This document shows, piece by piece, positions 12,550 to 22,852 of a stretch of DNA of 64,000 nt (position 1 is its first letter; every line of letters begins with the position of its first letter). The notes under the pieces are model-generated. The model was not told the origin of the DNA, did not search any database, and saw nothing but the letters and a program-made list of their open reading frames with translations. The position numbers and the translations under genes were made by a program. The DNA is from Nannizziopsis barbatae (lineage: Eukaryota > Ascomycota > Eurotiomycetes > Onygenales > Nannizziopsiaceae). The stretch spans positions 9,010,001 to 9,074,000 of the forward strand of contig JACVYH010000001.1 in the NCBI GenBank assembly GCA_014964245.1, in the 5' to 3' direction.

Positions 12550-12773
12550 CAGTACCTCATCAAAAGTTTCCACAACCCTTAGCAATTCCTGTTGTTGATC
12601 CTTAATAGATCTTAAGGACAACCCTCAAGACTGCCTTCTTGAAGCTCAAGAATACTCTTTGGCTTAAGGGTATCTCTAGGATTTAGGGTAGGTTAAGGAT
12701 TGTATACAGGGGTTAGCACAAGGACTGATAAGAGCAATACTGAAGGGTTGTGGAGACTTTTGACGAAGCACTG
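12550..12773 (+). mobile_element. MITE copy 3, full length
   Basis: This 224-bp element runs from CAGT to ACTG and is flanked by TA. Its ends match in inverted orientation over about 30 bp (CCTCATCAAAAGTTTCCA against TGGAGACTTTTGACGAAG). No coding capacity. It is the best reference copy with the one at 58972-59188. It lies just beyond the 3' end of the PrpD relic. Confidence 0.92.
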
Positions 12774-12874
12774 TAGACTACACGTCCCCATCTATACCTA
12801 CCTAGACACAATCCTACTCATACTCGATAATAGGAAAAGTCTTTCAATGAGCCACATTCTCACCACATTTCTTC

Positions 12875-13346
12875 TTAGCCCAGCATTGGCCCATTCAGCA
12901 ATGCCACTAACTCTGACACATCCTTCACAGTCTCTAATGACAGAACCGTCCGCTCGATCTGCTGGAGGCGCTTAGCATTGATAACACTTCTGGCTAGCTT
13001 GCGCTCTTTTCGCGAATCTGCTCATTGGTAACCGGTGGATCGAAGCCACGCGGCATCGCAACAGAGTCCACCACAGACTTGCTGTCTTCAAATTCAATCA
13101 AGACACGCGCACCACAAAGATGATTCGGCCTGTCAAAGTCATCGTCATGAAGACACCTGATCTTCCAGAGAAGTTCCCACACCGCGTCGCAGTCTGAAGT
13201 GTTGGGCGCAAATTGCTCAAGGTGCACTTGTCCATATTAATTGCACAGCTCCAATATATGCTGAATTCATGAGCTCCCGTCGCTATTAATGGCCGCTCCG
13301 TTGGCACCCATCCATCGTGCGAAAATGCGGGCGCAGAGAGGGACAC
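12875..13346 (-). pseudogene. MmgE/PrpD-family (cis-aconitate decarboxylase-like) C-terminal relic
   Basis: Three consecutive minus-strand frames together read like the C-terminal third of an MmgE/PrpD protein: an AHEFSIYWSCAINM block, then VHLEQFAPNTSDC, then ARVLIEFEDSKSV, PRGFDPPVTNEQIREK, LARSVINAKRL and a DVSELVALL end. The frame changes near 13225 (around CAAGTGCACC). It changes again near 13000, where a short A run (GAAAAGAG) appears one base short. The enzyme half with the active site is not found upstream, where the cupin gene begins. The family includes 2-methylcitrate dehydratase and cis-aconitate decarboxylase. Frame breaks could be assembly errors, but the missing N-terminal part argues for a relic. 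Confidence 0.65.
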
Positions 13347-13685
13347 TGTGATTTGCCGGATCTATGTTAGGGTCCCGTACACCGTTTTGCTCTCGGAATT
13401 CGCCCGCCGACCGCCGCCGGGCATCGCAAGGCCACCCCTCAAATTCTTGAGGCTTTGTCAATGATGGTTTCATTATTGATAATTGGAAATCAGTTCTTTC
13501 TTTGTCAGGTCTATGTCATTGCAATGCCTAGTGATGTGGGCCTTGTGGCAACAGTCGCAGTTATATAGGAATGACCAGCCCAGGCCGTTGGGCTTCTGTT
13601 TCTTTTGATTTAACAAAGAAAGTGGTGTATAGTCCTCTTTCATCAGTTTACTTGCGCCTTCAAATTCTCTTTACAAGGACGAATC

Positions 13686-14225
13686 ATGGATTCGCTGCCA
13701 GAAAAAACCTTTCCTTCTATCAAACGCGTCATCACCACCCATGACAAGGATGGAAAACCCACATTTGACACACCCGTCTGCGAGGCTGTCAATTGGGAGC
13801 GCACCGACATTGGCTGCGACCTTTTTCTCGCATACACCCTTAGCGCCTTCCCAGCGCCTCTCTCCCACGATGCCGACTTGAAGCAATACCAAGAGCACCT
13901 TGTCGACCACCCGCCATTCATGATTCCCGAAGGTGCTGTCGTGCGCTATGTTGACTATCACCCCGGATGCGAGCCATTGTGGCACCGAACCATCACGCTA
14001 GACTTTGGCGTTGTCATTGAGGGCGAGTTGGAACTAGAACTCGAGGGCGGCGAGAAACGATTGTTACGACGCGGAGATATTGCTGTCCAGCGCGGGACCA
14101 ATCACTGCTGGCGCAATCCAAGCAAAACGCAATTCGCGCGAGCATTGTATATTGCTCTGGGTGCGAAACCAGTTATTGTTAACGGGGAGCCGCTGGGAGA
14201 GTCTTTGGGAGAGGTCAAGCACTAA
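13686..14225 (+). CDS. cupin-domain protein
   Basis: A single exon of 179 residues. A cupin beta-barrel signature lies in the C-terminal half: HRTITLDFGVVIEGELELEL (about 99-118), then RRGDIAVQRGTNHCWRN with the second-motif histidine. The expected first-motif H-x-H is reduced to one histidine, so metal binding is uncertain. Small stand-alone cupins of this type are common in fungal metabolic clusters and also occur alone. Here it lies beside a PrpD relic, a transporter and a regulator. There is no signal peptide, so it is probably cytosolic. The reaction is unknown. Confidence 0.82.
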   Translation: MDSLPEKTFPSIKRVITTHDKDGKPTFDTPVCEAVNWERTDIGCDLFLAYTLSAFPAPLSHDADLKQYQEHLVDHPPFMIPEGAVVRYVDYHPGCEPLWHRTITLDFGVVIEGELELELEGGEKRLLRRGDIAVQRGTNHCWRNPSKTQFARALYIALGAKPVIVNGEPLGESLGEVKH

Positions 14226-14694
14226 AACGTCCGGAAATGTCGATATATGGCACAGTCCTGTTGACGGTAATAAATGCTAGCATTGCAGAGAAGTATGGCG
14301 GGTCATGAATCTATTCGGACCAGGAACTAGAAATTTATGACTGTGTATAAGAGAACAATTAGCTCTGAGAGAATATATCTAGCATGCTCAAGTTGAGAAT
14401 CCATCCATGTCTTGGGCTGGGCCATATTGACGTTGGAAGTGCTTAGGATTGGAAGTGACCTCCTTTGTGACTTTGGGGTTTAGTCAGCGTCTGAGCATAA
14501 AACTGATGACTAATGGGATTGTGCATAAATGTCACGTGAAGGTAAGGTAATTATGTCATGTGATCTGACGCGTCGAAGGCGCCAAGACTCTGGATCCGCG
14601 TCTTTCTCGGGAAAGAATGGAATGGGAAAAGATACCACTCCCAAGACTTATAATTACACGCCATTGAGCAACGTAGACGGTATCTCCTTTAAAA
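14226..14694. other. spacer between cupin and RFC4 genes
   Basis: No gene seen. It should contain the 3' end of the cupin transcript and the RFC4 promoter. An ACGCGTCG element at about 14568 resembles the MCB (ACGCGT) box used by cell-cycle regulated replication genes, which would suit RFC4, but a single site is weak evidence. Confidence 0.4.
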
Positions 14695-15991
14695 ATGGCA
14701 CAAGCCGAATCTTCAGATGCTGTTATCAAGAACCTTCGGCGCGCAAATTTGGCCGGTGCTCCTGCAGATTACGAACTTCCTTGGTACGTTCACAATTATC
14801 AATTTGCTGCTAATCAAACTGACCGGTGGACTCAAAATGCAGGGTTGAAAAATATAGACCAGTTTTTCTTGATGATGTCGTCGGTAACACTGAAACAATT
14901 GAGCGGCTGAAAATCATTGCCCGTGATGGCAATATGCCGCACGTTATAATTTCTGGAATGCCTGGTATAGGGAAAACAACATCCATTTTATGCCTGGCAA
15001 GGCAGATGCTCGGAGACGCGTATAAAGAAGCAGTTCTAGAATTGAATGCCAGTGATGAGAGAGGTATTTGCTATTATTCATGGAATAATCTGTTTAATGA
15101 CCTAACCGATGATCAGGTATCGATGTTGTTAGAAACCGGATCAAGGGATTCGCGCAAAAGAAAGTCACATTGCCTCCAGGCAAACACAAGCTCGTTATCC
15201 TCGATGAAGCTGATAGGTAAAAACTACTTTGCCAGATATAATGATATTCAATCAGCTTTCTAATGTGATTCGCAACTCGCATAGCATGACCTCTGGCGCC
15301 CAACAGGCTCTTCGGCGTACTATGGAAATCTACTCGTCCACCACCCGATTCGCCTTTGCATGCAATCAATCCAACAAAATTATTGAACCTCTTCAATCAC
15401 GTTGTGCGATCCTCCGATACTCTCGCTTAACTGATGATCAGATTGTCGAGCGACTCATGCAAATCTGTGATGAAGAGGATGTCAAGCACACTGATGATGG
15501 CATAGCAGCATTGGTTTTCAGTGCTGAAGGAGATATGCGGCAGGCAATAAACAATCTCCAAAGTACCTGGGCTGGTTTTGGACTCGTGAGCGGTGATAAT
15601 GTGTTTAGGGTGGTGGATAGTCCCCATCCTGTGAAAGTTCAAGCCATGATCAACGCATGCTATGAAGGGAAAGTCGACAGTGCCTTGGATACGCTGGCCG
15701 AGCTATGGTAAATTGATGTTAGATCTACTTTTTGCTCTCGCATACTAACATCCGCCTCCCCCTAGGGACCTGGGTTATTCCTCGCATGATATCATTTCCA
15801 CCATGTTCAGAGTCACAAAATCGATTCCAACCCTTTCTGAACATTCGAGATTGGAATTTATTAAAGTCATTGGATTCACGCATATGCGCATTCTTGAAGG
15901 TCTCCAGACATTCATACAGCTGAGTGGTTGCGTTGCGAAGCTCTGCAGGATCAATATGCCGCCTGAGATTTTCAAACCAAAACATTCTTGA
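14695..15991 (+). CDS. RFC4: replication factor C subunit 4 (clamp-loader AAA+ subunit), 5 exons
   Basis: Exons 14695-14783, 14843-15063, 15117-15216, 15285-15707 and 15766-15991 give 352 residues; introns are 53-68 bp. The protein starts VEKYRP after a short leader. It has Walker A GMPGIGKT (68-75), the Walker B DEAD box LVILDEAD (129-136), the FACNQSNKIIEPLQSRC region with the RFC-box arginine SRC, and the C-terminal collar domain. These match yeast Rfc4/human RFC2. It is part of the RFC pentamer that loads PCNA at primer-template junctions, and of the alternative loaders. No lesion is seen. It is a housekeeping gene lying among accessory-type neighbours. Confidence 0.95.
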
Positions 15992-16332
15992 ATTATTAAT
16001 TCAATTTGGCTACGGGATATTATGCGGCCAGGCTCAAACCCTCACTCAATGCAAATAACAAAGCACGCGAGTCAAATTAGCGACTGAGCTCGGAGAATGG
16101 GCAAAAGCAACAAGGCAGTTGGTTTTCCGGTTTGCGTCTTCGTTCAGACGCAAAAAGACACATTCAAAGGACGGATTTTCCAAATTCATGGCTTCCTGAT
16201 ATCATTTGGAATGAAAGTACTGCAGTCCAGCATCGTTGCCAATAGGCTAGGGCCGGCCCCGTGGACGATTTCTCAAACAAATTCAGGACAAACGTGGACA
16301 TACAGTACATACATATTGAGTACCTTATCAGG
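15992..16332. other. convergent 3' spacer
   Basis: Lies between the 3' ends of RFC4 (+) and the SnoaL-like gene (-). No gene seen. Confidence 0.5.
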
Positions 16333-16740
16333 TTACTTTCCCCAGCCCTCCGGTGGCTCCTGCATACCCTGACGGGTTGCCCAGTATTCCCACAAGTCCC
16401 GGCACAAACCATCCTTATCAAATTTCAGCATCAAAACACCAGTCAATGCAACCTCTCCCATTTCCGGATCAACCATTGTAGTCCACCACTCTACCGCTGC
16501 CCGATTCGTACCTCCTTCCCCATCGGCTGATATGATTGGTTTGCCCGTCCGTACTTTGATATCTCTTTGTCGAACCTGGTTCTCATCCCAGTACATCTGG
16601 ATGGCACTGCGGCCGACGAAAGGCTGGTCAAAAATGTAAGACCGGTAGGAGGCGTCGGGGGTGAAAAGGAGGGATACTTCGTAGGTACTGCGGCATTCCC
16701 ACGCGTGCACGTACTTCTTGATCCAGTGTTCGGGCTTCAT
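16333..16740 (-). CDS. SnoaL-like / NTF2-fold small protein
   Basis: A single exon of 135 residues from the ATG at 16740; the frame extends seven codons further but without another ATG. The sequence has the alpha+beta NTF2-like pattern: an N-terminal helix (HWIKKYVHAWE), then LFTPDASYRSYIF, a PFVGRSAIQMYWDE segment and paired strands ending VLMLKFDKDGLCRDLWEYW. Fungal members are small stand-alone proteins, some acting as isomerases, cyclases or hydratases and many of unknown role. No signal peptide. The catalytic function cannot be deduced. Confidence 0.75.
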   Translation of the reverse strand: MKPEHWIKKYVHAWECRSTYEVSLLFTPDASYRSYIFDQPFVGRSAIQMYWDENQVRQRDIKVRTGKPIISADGEGGTNRAAVEWWTTMVDPEMGEVALTGVLMLKFDKDGLCRDLWEYWATRQGMQEPPEGWGK

Positions 16741-19700
16741 GGTTATGAGCAAGGATCTCAAGTCTGGAAGTTGATGATTTCATTCCGTATCTTTAAGAAG
16801 GAGGGTATGAATGTGGCTTGAGCATGATGTATTTATTACAGCTTGGAATCGCCATGAAGCGCTCATTATTAATCTATCTCGCTTGGTCATGAACAGGATT
16901 GGGCATTGCCACATATCATAGCTTGATACCCATGGATCCAAAAAAGTCACTCGACTTATTAATAATTGGCTTGAATTGAAGCCGAGCCAGACAAGCACCT
17001 GATTTGTTTTTTCCAGCAATTCTGGGAAGAAAGCTAAGTATAAGATATCGAGCCTGTTTGAACCAAGCCTATGATGTTATTAACCTCAGAATTTTTGATG
17101 ACAGCCATTGCGAATGACAACATCTACTCCGTACAGATTACGGAAAAGGAAATTCAGGAACTTTCGCTTAATGAACCGCAATCACTTTGTAGTTCCGCCA
17201 GTGGTTAACTAAACAAAAAGGGAGCTCTGGAGCTGCCTGATCTGAACAAAGTCTCTCGTCTACTGAAGTCAAGAGCGCGCACGGGTGGATGCAGAAAAGG
17301 GGAATGTTGGAGACCTCGGGAGAGTTACACAGCAACAGCCGGGTCAACTTTTGTCGGACATTGGTGCGGATGCCAACCACCATTCTTCAAAACAGCGTTT
17401 TCATACTCCATAGTTCAAGCCACGTTTGGAAACCCAGCCGTTTCGGTTCACTAGCAGGAGGCCTGTGCGCATCAGCATTGGGGTTTGGACCAGCCCAAGC
17501 GCGCGGTGAGGAATAAGGCTGGAGATTACGAAGTCCCTTCGTACCTTTTGTTCATTTTTTAAAAAAATTCCACGTTGAGCATTTTGCACCTCGTCTACGG
17601 GTATACGGAGGAGTGAGCTCCAAATACTCCGTGTTCTGCACGCATGTTTTCAACCGGAAAATACAGGATAGTACTCCGTACGGAGCGAGTACTCCGTATA
17701 CCGACTTCGAATTCGAGAAATCCTCATAGCTCGTCTTCAAGAGATTGGAACGGTCGCCCGTAACTCCTCCGTAGGGATGGTGTAATCAGCACTTTGGCAG
17801 GAATTCTGTGCCGAAACCCCACACGCCAACCTTCTCGTTGGAAAAAAAAAGATGCTTTGTGACCTGTCTCATGCACAGAGTTACGCTCATCATCGCCTCC
17901 CTCTATCTAGCAATGTTGGATGTAGTCATCATTTGGGCAAGCCTGGTGGCATTTTCTGGTCCTCAGTCAACTAGTTCAGCCCCAAGCACTAACATTCTCG
18001 GGAGATATCGGTGCCACATACTCCGTAGAGCTTAGCTGGATCCAAATGTCAGCAGTCTGGGGCATTTCGGGTAGTGTCGTCGTTGTTATTCGGGAGCCAA
18101 TAATGATGTTTCGATTCATTCTGAATACTCTTTCGCCTGCCCCCTGAATTGGCGGAGCACTCTAGATGCAAGAAGTACTTCCACGGATAAGGTCAATCAA
18201 CAAAACTTCCAATCATAAGCATGAACTTTCTGAAAGGTAATTGAATTTTCATGATATCGCCTGCAGAGCGTATGATTTTGTGATGACGTATCGAGCAATT
18301 CAATATGCAGAACTTCGAAAAACATGCTCCAAAACTGGAGTCGGCAAGTTGACCAGCTCGGGCGACGAGTTGATATCCTCCTGCAACCGAGGTTTTCAAG
18401 CCACCAACGCAGCCTGGGAGATTCTCAAAATCGATTCGGAGTCGGGCAGAGCTGCCGGCATTAAATAATTAGCTTCTGATTCTTGGACGGGAAATGAACC
18501 CAAGCATTTGGGAATCTCTATGAAAAAGTTTTGCTTCTTTGGCACGGTTCGTGGAAAAGTCATCAGAACTTGTTTTTGATCATCAAATTAACTTATAACG
18601 GGCTTGAGGCTTAAATGAAAGTGCATCTAGAACAAGTCTTGAATTGAGTTCCCGCCCCCGACTTTCAAGCTGCGTTGTCCTTTTTTTTTTTTTTTTTGGT
18701 TGGCGGCGCAAGAGAGGTTCGTCCTTATCACGCCCCTGTACCGCTGCTACCGTACTCCGTACCTTTTGACGGAGTAGTAATAAGTGGGTTGGCGTTTTTC
18801 TGCCAAAATACGATGTATAATTAAATGCCATGGTTGGTTCGGAGAACTTGAGACCCGACACCTTCAAGTCAGAATGAATGTCACCCCGTGTGGGACGATG
18901 CTGAGTACTGGGTGGTCGCAGTTTTTTTATAATTGAATGATTGATATTGAGCAAATAAAATGGATTGCTTAAGTAAAACATCAGCTAAATGTCCATCGAA
19001 GCCCGTAATGAAGTGAATCAAAACTTGCGCACTTCTGAGGTTCACTGTGGCCTCGTATTGACGTTGAGTTTCTGCGGTCAAGAAAAAGCTTCGTCTCATA
19101 CTTTACCAAAGATCTGATATTCAAGCACCTGCAAGAACCACCAAAGTTTGTAATTTGTGCGCGTCAGGTCAGCGGAAAGGGCAATGATGTGAGAGTTGTC
19201 GTGATCGACCAGCGAAAAAGTTGGGACAATTCGAAGAAGAATCGAATCTCCGCACTTTCATCTCACAAGGTTGCGAGACCTGCCCTTCCTGGTCAAGAGG
19301 CGCCCGTAATCTGGAATCATCCCCTGCATGTTCATCCGGACATGGTTTGTTTTTTTCGTCATCAGAATTTTGTCCAGGACAAGGAGTACTCCGTAGATGG
19401 TTAAGGTCGATGTGAAAGTTCTCATCCCCAGAAGTCGATGGACAGCGATGTTTATTATTACTCAATCGATGGCGATTATTCTTTCGATTAGAGCTTTGAG
19501 CTTCATCGTTGAAAGAAGAGGGAAATCGCAACTCCTCGGCAGGCTAGCGGTTGCGGGCCGCTAACTAACTAAAACCCCCTCCCGCCCAGAAGAAGCGGAG
19601 CAGTTCAGATGGGATCAGGCATTATAGAGATCCTACCCATCATGCCCGAGCTTCGCCATCTCCATCGCCAATTCTTGTCCTTTCTCCAGTGTTTGGAATG

Positions 19701-21335
19701 TGGAATCCATTATCATGGCTTAGCAATTGCCACGCTCGAGGGCCCCGAAATAGACGTCCCAAAAATATGTGATGGCAAGATCTGCTATCTGGCTTTGAAC
19801 ATTTAGGAGGAGAAGCTTTGGAAGGAAAGGAATTTTGGTGGTGGTGGTGGTGGTGGCGGGCTAAGAACTGATAGATAAGAAGTTGACCCAGACTTGCGGT
19901 GGCCACTGTTTGAAGACGAAATTCCGTAGGATTGAGTTGAGTGTGTTTTGAGGAACTTCACAGCTCCACATGAACGGACGCTCCACTTTGAAAGCCATCC
20001 CGGCAGTGAATGTTTTGATCCAGAGAAGGCTGTGCTGCCAGCATGTCAATAAATTATTGTTATCAGTACTCCGTACAGAGTATTCGATAGTGGTGTTATT
20101 CTGCAGCCATCGCATCATAGCCAGAGAAAATTTTCAATGCTTTCCTTGGATCTCAGCTGAGCGCCAGAAACCCAAGCAGCCCAGGATTCTAGAAGCGAGA
20201 TTCCTCTCTGGGTTAGTCTTGAGTGAACGTTTGCCGACGCGAATTGCTCTTTTGTACTAGCTTCGTGGCGTTGGTGACAATGTCGACCAGGAAGGTGAAA
20301 CAGATGCAGGGACCAACATGCTTCGGCAATAATAATGCGCGGCCTGAGCTTAGAAAAAGAAAGAAAAAAAGGGCGCGAAAAAAAGAAAAATCTGGTCTCT
20401 CGATTTTTGTTGGTGCTTGAGGAAATCTTTCGCGTGGTCTTATTTTGAGTCCCACTGCGACTTTTAGGAACAAGACTAAAACCTGGGCGGAGTCACTACT
20501 ATGGAGGAAAGACATCGCCAAGTGTCAATCCGTGATGGCTCTCAATGCCGATTGCTCGACTTCCCGGTCCCCGGAGCTAAAATTCTGGGACTTGAATTAT
20601 TAGTAACAAAAATCTTGTGGGCCTCTCGTCTTCAGGCCAGTATGTGGAATGATATGATGTGCTGCTGGGCCCTCCCTTGTCTGGTTCGGCAGCGGTGCCA
20701 TATCCCAATAAATAAGTTGCTTTCCTAAAAGGACAACTGCTACAACGAAAGCCTGGTCAAAATCAGATGATTGAATGATGTTCGTTTCTTCTAGCGCCTC
20801 CAAACCAGCCAATTATATGCAAACAATTGAGGCCATCGTTCAAGTCCAATCCTTGTGATTGTGTGAAGTTTGAGTTGATCCCTGAGGGCCAGAAGCCGAA
20901 GCGATGAAACTCAAAGTCAAGCCAGCCTAGAGTTATTGGTAACTCCCTCACGCCTTGTCTGTCTGAGGAGTCAACACTAGTAGACTAGCGACAGAATGAA
21001 GGTTCGGTTGATTGATGGTTGTTGTAACTTGTGGGGAGGCGGGACGGACCAAGGTTAAGAAAAGATTATTGAGATCCATCGAGACTCTCCTTGCTTTTCA
21101 ATTTATATGATTCCCAGACCATCCCCTCGCCTGACTGCCCATTAGGAAGAATTCCCTTCCTTCCATCGGGCCATTCACGCAAGAACGCATACCCTTTTTC
21201 TCTCAATTCCTTGGTCAAGTTTTTTGATACGCTTAAGGTCCCTTGATTTAGTTGGGGTCTCGGGTTTCGGTAGGAGATGATATCGCACCCATTACCCGGA
21301 TTACTTGGAGGAAAGTAATCGGGGAGATCTCAACC
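16741..21335. other. 4.6 kb gene-poor stretch
   Basis: No frame with convincing motifs or splice support. It holds many TACTCCGTA/TACGGAGTA copies (17126, 17671, 17691, 18019, 18751, 19384, 20065), a T17 tract near 18680 and a (GGT)n run near 19840. A frame at 17808-18035 contains one hydrophobic stretch that faintly recalls a transporter helix, but it cannot be extended. The last 300 bases probably hold the promoter of the receptor gene. Confidence 0.5.
19836..19858 (+). repeat. (GGT)n microsatellite
   Basis: About seven GGT triplets in a row in non-coding sequence. Confidence 0.85.
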
Positions 21336-22852
21336 ATGAAGGACGAAAGTGCAAACAAGCCGCTTCTCGCGAATGTTGTCCCGCGGGACACCTTCCTGGT
21401 ACGTCCTTCCTGATAATTGACCTCGACCTCGACCTCGACCTCGACTCCGACTTCAAACGAAACACTGACCCAAAATGGCAGATTACCATATGGATATTCT
21501 TCACCGTCACGTCGATGCTTCTAGTCTGTCGTCTCTTTATCCGTCTATGGTTGCACCGAAAGCTCTTCTGGGACGATGTCTTCGCTATACTGGCCTATTT
21601 TTCCCTCCTTACCCATAATGTTCTGGCCACCTTGGTCTCGCCGGCAGTCTACATGCTCATCAACACTTATTACGGCGCTCCTAAACCAGCAGACTTTGTC
21701 GACCAAGTGACGTATCTGGTTCGCTTGCTCTTTGCGGGTCATTATTTCTTTCTTTCCGCGGTGTATCTGGTCAAAGCAAGTATTCTTGCTCTGCTTTGGA
21801 GGTTGGTCAAGAATCTCAGCCCATATCGCCGGGCGTGGTGGGGTGTCACCATTGTGGTGGGCTTATCATATTTGATATCCTGCATCCTGCCAGTGGTCTC
21901 TTGCACGAACCTGAAAGCATGTGAGTATTGGTTCTTCCCGATTCCTTTGTATGGAAAATTAACCAGTCATCGTCTCAAGATGGGTGCATCTCACCGTCGC
22001 ACATCCACAAAGACCTCATCGTGCTCCGATTCACCACTGCATCGGATATCGTGACCGACGTTATGAGTATGTTGCCAGTCCGTATATACAGTGCATCGTC
22101 AAAAGTCTCCGCAACCCTCCAGTATTCTTTCTACCAGGTCCTTGTGCTAGCCCCTTGCCAAAGGGTATTCATAAGCTTCGAGGGGAAGGAAGGTCTTAAG
22201 AACTATCCTTAAGATCTGTTAAGAATCAATAACGGGAACTCCTGAGGGCTGTGGAAACTTTTGACGTGCTACTGTACCTGCCATGGAGTCCACTAACTGA
22301 TTTTGTGCCGTAGTTATGGGTCTTCCAATCGCATTCATTATCTCGTCTTATCTTCCGTTACCGCAAAAACTAGGTCTCGTGGGACTATTCACACTCGGTT
22401 TTGCGATTATTGCCTTATCAATTCTCCGAATCGTGGCCATTGACAACCGCTCCAAACATCCACCACCGTCATGGCTTCTTTTCTGGAGTGGGCTCGAAGC
22501 CTCGGTGGCAGTCATGGTATCGTGTTTCGCAGCTTTCAAATCACTCCTCACATTGAGCAAACGACCCTCCGCGTATCACCAGCCAGGGTCATCATACATG
22601 CAGTCGAAGGGTACTAGAAGTGGCCAGGCCGATGAAAGAGGGATCGCCCTTCATTCACGATCGCGACCCGAACGGCCGGCACCGCCCACCAGAGGCGATA
22701 TGAATACCGTTGTGATCTCGTCTGAGGGGGAAGATAAGAAGTGGGATGACGGAGATTCGAGGGAGGAAATCTTGCAACGGACGGAGTTCGAAGTCAAATT
22801 CGAGCAAGCACCGCCTGGTTTCAACACACCACAACAGCGAAGCAGGTCATGA
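21336..22852 (+). CDS. Pth11-like seven-helix membrane protein (fungal rhodopsin-domain family), 4 exons
   Basis: Exons 21336-21398, 21482-21920, 21980-22066 and 22314-22852 give 375 residues. About seven hydrophobic helices follow a short N-terminus. Family landmarks are LWLHRKLFWDDVF after helix 2, the GHYFFLSAVYLVKASILALLW region, a cysteine-containing loop ending YGCISPSHIHKDL, and DIVTDVMIMGLPIAF before the last helices. The cytosolic tail (about 110 residues) is polar. Members are plasma-membrane proteins thought to sense surface or host cues; most have no known ligand. Intron 1 (83 bp) contains a CGACCT repeat and intron 2 is 59 bp. Intron 3 (22067-22313, 247 bp) carries a complete MITE; without it the intron would be 59 bp. 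All splice sites are intact. Confidence 0.85.
21420..21451 (+). repeat. CGACCT hexamer repeat in intron 1
   Basis: Four to five copies of GACCTC lie in intron 1 of the receptor gene. They keep an apparent open frame through the intron that starts at TTG and should not be taken as coding. Confidence 0.8.
22089..22274 (-). mobile_element. MITE copy 4, inside a receptor intron
   Basis: This 186-bp element runs from CAGT to ACTG with TA on both sides (22087-22088, 22275-22276). Its ends are GCATCGTCAAAAGTCTCC and GGAAACTTTTGACGTGCT. Its interior runs in the opposite orientation to copy 3. It lies entirely within intron 3 of the Pth11-like gene. Confidence 0.92.

Noticed and set aside
17808..18035. 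MFS transporter remnant
   Set aside because: Only one hydrophobic stretch, with no signature motif and no extension on either side.
21305..22054. Uninterrupted 249-codon reading of the first receptor
   Set aside because: It begins at TTG and reads through a CGACCT repeat. The ATG at 21336 with an intron at 21399-21481 gives the family-typical N-terminus.
22067..22313. MITE as the origin of the intron (introner)
   Set aside because: About 59 bp of ordinary intron, with donor and acceptor outside the TA flanks, remains when the element is removed, so insertion into an existing intron is simpler.
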